Assembly: GCA_022560715.1 (NCBI GenBank)
Contig: JADFSQ010000117.1
Span: 1 to 6,450, forward strand
Direction: 5' to 3'
Length of the DNA: 6,450 nucleotides
Source of the DNA: Bacteroidota bacterium
Lineage (GTDB): Bacteria; Bacteroidota; Bacteroidia; Flavobacteriales; Flavobacteriaceae
Part shown: in pieces, positions 4,801-6,450 of the stretch
Layout: every line of letters starts with the position of its first letter
Numbering within the stretch: the first letter of the stretch is position 1
Made by a program: the position numbers and the translations under genes
The notes under the pieces: model-generated
What the model was told of the DNA's origin: nothing
What the model saw: only the letters and a program-made list of their open reading frames with translations
The model's database searches: none

Positions 4801-6162
4801 ATGTGCAATTTAGTAAGTAAATATAATATTGCTGGTCCTAGATATACTAGTTATCCAACGGTTCCGTATTGGAATAATGACACCTTTTCATTAAAACTCT
4901 GGAAGTCATCTTTAATTCAATCATTTAATGAAAGTAATTTTACTGAAGGTATAAGTCTATATATTCATTTGCCATATTGTGAGAGTTTGTGCACGTTTTG
5001 TGGCTGCAACAAACGAATAACGAAAAGACATGAGGTTGAATCACCATATATAGATGCTGTATTAAAGGAATGGAGTCTGTATTTAGATTTATTAGATGAA
5101 AAACCAATTATTAAAGAGTTGCATCTTGGTGGAGGAACACCAACCTTTTTTAGCCCGGAACATTTAAAACGATTAATAAAAGGCATTACAAGACATTCAA
5201 GTTTGGCAGAAGATTATGAATTTAGTTTTGAAGGTCATCCCAATAATACTACTCGTGAACATTTGCAAGCACTTTATGATGTTGGATTTAGACGTGTGAG
5301 TTATGGTGTTCAGGATTATAATCTAACGGTTCAGAAAGCAATACACAGAATTCAACCATTTGAAAATGTTAAAAAAGCTACAGAAACTGCAAGAGAAATT
5401 GGATATACTTCTGTAAGTCATGATATCATTTTCGGATTGCCTTTTCAAACATTGGAACATATTGAACATACAATATTAAAAACAAAGGAATTATTGCCAG
5501 ACCGTTTGGCATTTTATAGTTATGCACACGTGCCCTGGATAAAAGGAAATGGACAGAGAGGATTTAAAGAATCCGATTTACCATCTCCTACTTTAAAACA
5601 TGATCAATACGAGTTAGGAAAAAAATTACTTTCAGAAGTTGGATATTACGAAATTGGAATGGATCATTTTGCCTTATCTACAGATTCACTTTATCAAGCC
5701 ATGAAGAACAACACTCTTCATAGAAATTTTATGGGTTATACAGTGTCAAAAACCCAAGCCATGATTGGGTTAGGAGTGTCGTCAATTAGTGATAGTTGGT
5801 ACGGATTTGCTCAGAATGTAAAAAGGATAGAAGAATATTATCATTTACTGAATGAAAACATTTTACCTGTTTACAGAGGGCATATTTTAAATGAAGAAGA
5901 CCTAATTATTAGAAAACATATCCTTAATTTAATGTGTAATTTCAAAACCTCTTGGAGTAAGGACTATTTATATATTAAGGAGCTACCTGAGATACTCATA
6001 AAATTAAAAGAAATGGAGGCAGATGGGTTGCTTTTTATTGATTCAAATGCCATTGAGTTGACTAAAAAAGGACAACCATTTGTTAGAAATGTATGTATGG
6101 CATTCGATATGTTATTACAACGTAAAAAGCCTGATACACAGCTGTTTTCGATGACCATATAA
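4801..6162 (+). CDS. hemN: Oxygen-independent coproporphyrinogen III dehydrogenase
   Basis: A 453-aa radical-SAM enzyme that oxidatively decarboxylates two propionates of coproporphyrinogen III to give protoporphyrinogen IX without oxygen, allowing heme synthesis under low oxygen. The 4Fe-4S motif is C60-x3-C64-x2-C67 followed by C69 (YCESLCTFCGC), the HemN signature that separates it from other radical-SAM proteins. Y54, the SAM-binding GGGTPTFF (110-117), GVQDYN (169-174), FGLPFQT (211-217), GMDHFAL (286-292), NFMGYT (309-314) and the C-terminal RNVCMAFD (429-436) are all present, and length equals the family norm (about 455). The N-terminus (KYNIAGPRYTSYPTVPYW) fits HemN, supporting the start at 4801, although there is no Shine-Dalgarno. 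It appears to be transcribed alone, from an activator-type promoter with a palindromic operator. A likely terminator structure follows at 6191-6276. Confidence 0.95.
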   Translation: MCNLVSKYNIAGPRYTSYPTVPYWNNDTFSLKLWKSSLIQSFNESNFTEGISLYIHLPYCESLCTFCGCNKRITKRHEVESPYIDAVLKEWSLYLDLLDEKPIIKELHLGGGTPTFFSPEHLKRLIKGITRHSSLAEDYEFSFEGHPNNTTREHLQALYDVGFRRVSYGVQDYNLTVQKAIHRIQPFENVKKATETAREIGYTSVSHDIIFGLPFQTLEHIEHTILKTKELLPDRLAFYSYAHVPWIKGNGQRGFKESDLPSPTLKHDQYELGKKLLSEVGYYEIGMDHFALSTDSLYQAMKNNTLHRNFMGYTVSKTQAMIGLGVSSISDSWYGFAQNVKRIEEYYHLLNENILPVYRGHILNEEDLIIRKHILNLMCNFKTSWSKDYLYIKELPEILIKLKEMEADGLLFIDSNAIELTKKGQPFVRNVCMAFDMLLQRKKPDTQLFSMTI

Positions 6163-6190
6163 ATACTAAATATTAAATTCTAAAATTTGT

Positions 6191-6276
6191 AAAAAACATT
6201 TATGACTTCACTATTGAAGATAAGCCCCAAACAGTTTAGCTTTTAAATTTTTTCTCAATTAAAATAAATGTTTTTT
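6191..6276 (+). terminator. Inverted repeat after hemN, probable terminator
   Basis: AAAAAACATTTAT (6191-6203) and ATAAATGTTTTTT (6264-6276) are a perfect 13-bp inverted repeat around a 60-nt loop, with a T7 run at 6271-6277. Within the loop, ATTGA-a-GA (6213-6220) can pair with TC-TCAAT (6253-6259), and TAAGC (6221-6225) faces GCTTTTA (6239-6245), so the arms may fold further. It begins 28 nt after the hemN stop. The A-run to T-run layout fits a bidirectional-type terminator; a short foldback repeat is the alternative. Confidence 0.45.
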
Positions 6277-6282
6277 TATTTC

Positions 6283-6304
6283 AAATATGATTTTAATCAT
6301 ATTT
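6283..6304. promoter_or_regulatory. Palindromic operator of the lipoprotein gene
   Basis: The core ATATGATTTTAATCATAT (6285-6302) extends by two A/T pairs on each side, so 10 of 11 base pairs of the 22-bp palindrome are symmetric. It shares ATATGA-N6-TCATAT with the hemN operator. Its centre (6293.5) is 29.5 bp from the first base of its -7 element at 6323, identical to the hemN arrangement, so the same activator probably controls both. Confidence 0.72.
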
Positions 6305-6322
6305 TTAACTATTTTAAGGCTT

Positions 6323-6330
6323 TAATTTTG
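6323..6330 (+). promoter_or_regulatory. -7 element of the lipoprotein gene
   Basis: TAATTTTG matches TAnnTTTG completely. There is no TTG at the -33 distance, and the palindromic operator takes its place. The expected transcription start is roughly 6334-6337, about 17-20 nt before the ATG. Confidence 0.62.
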
Positions 6331-6353
6331 TGTAATAAATTATAATAACTGTG

Positions 6354-6450
6354 ATGACAACACTAAAACTATCAACACTATTCTTCGCACTAATCATTTT
6401 TAGTTGTGTAGACACTACTAAAAAAACTGAATATGAAAGTACTGCAGATA
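6354..6450 (+). CDS. Lipoprotein, N-terminal part
   Basis: An open frame from ATG 6354 runs off the window after 32 codons. It begins MTTLKLSTLFFALIIFSC, a short basic/hydrophobic signal with a lipobox-like IFSC (Cys18), followed by a polar Thr/Lys/Glu stretch typical of lipoprotein linkers. A GTG at 6351 in the same frame is an alternative start. The mature domain is outside the window, so no function can be assigned. The promoter matches that of hemN, so the product is probably wanted under the same (likely low-oxygen) condition; an electron-transfer or denitrification protein is possible but not shown. Confidence 0.7.
   Translation, partial: MTTLKLSTLFFALIIFSCVDTTKKTEYESTAD

Noticed and set aside
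4629..4820. Open frame of 63 codons on the plus strand ahead of hemN
   Set aside because: It is antisense to the OsmC remnant, crosses the hemN operator and -7 element, and overlaps the hemN start; it resembles no family.

Overview
The window looks like chromosomal DNA of a marine-type Flavobacteriaceae (Bacteroidota). It is AT-rich with tight AT-rich codon use and no clear Shine-Dalgarno sites. It has a 2TM-domain/LytTR regulator pair, a LETM1-like small protein with flavobacterial sequence character, and promoters of the Bacteroidota TAnnTTTG type. The genus cannot be told from this sequence alone.

Layout. Positions 1-1031 (+) hold the end of a 2TM-domain membrane protein and a LytTR response regulator, with a small hairpin just before the regulator's start codon. 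A secreted protein of unknown function (1035-1958, -) converges on the regulator with a 3-nt gap. From 4339 down to 2120 (-) runs a likely transcription unit: a Cu/Zn superoxide dismutase lipoprotein (sodC), a 100-aa LETM1-like protein, a half-length DUF1456/YehS-like protein, and an LpxD-family acyltransferase. The last of these sits 63 nt further on and may or may not be co-transcribed. A 43-bp near-identical copy of the DUF1456 gene's 3' end lies beyond lpxD, so lpxD is bracketed by direct repeats.

Positions 4340-4800 look empty but are not. They contain a sodC promoter, a 163-bp ungapped imperfect palindrome (4409-4571), a C-terminal remnant of an OsmC-family gene (minus strand), and an 18-bp perfect palindrome ahead of a TAnnTTTG element that drives hemN. 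HemN (4801-6162, +) is the oxygen-independent coproporphyrinogen III dehydrogenase. A second operator of the same design follows, with exactly the same distance to its own TAnnTTTG element. It precedes a lipoprotein gene that runs off the window at 6450.

How it fits together. The two matched operator/promoter units suggest one Crp/Fnr-type activator controlling hemN and the lipoprotein gene, probably for low-oxygen growth; this is inferred from the half-site geometry and from HemN's role. The sodC side is an oxidative-stress and envelope unit, and next to it is a decayed peroxide-defence (OsmC) gene. The most noteworthy observations are the matched operators, the 163-bp foldback element, and the repeat-bracketed lpxD.
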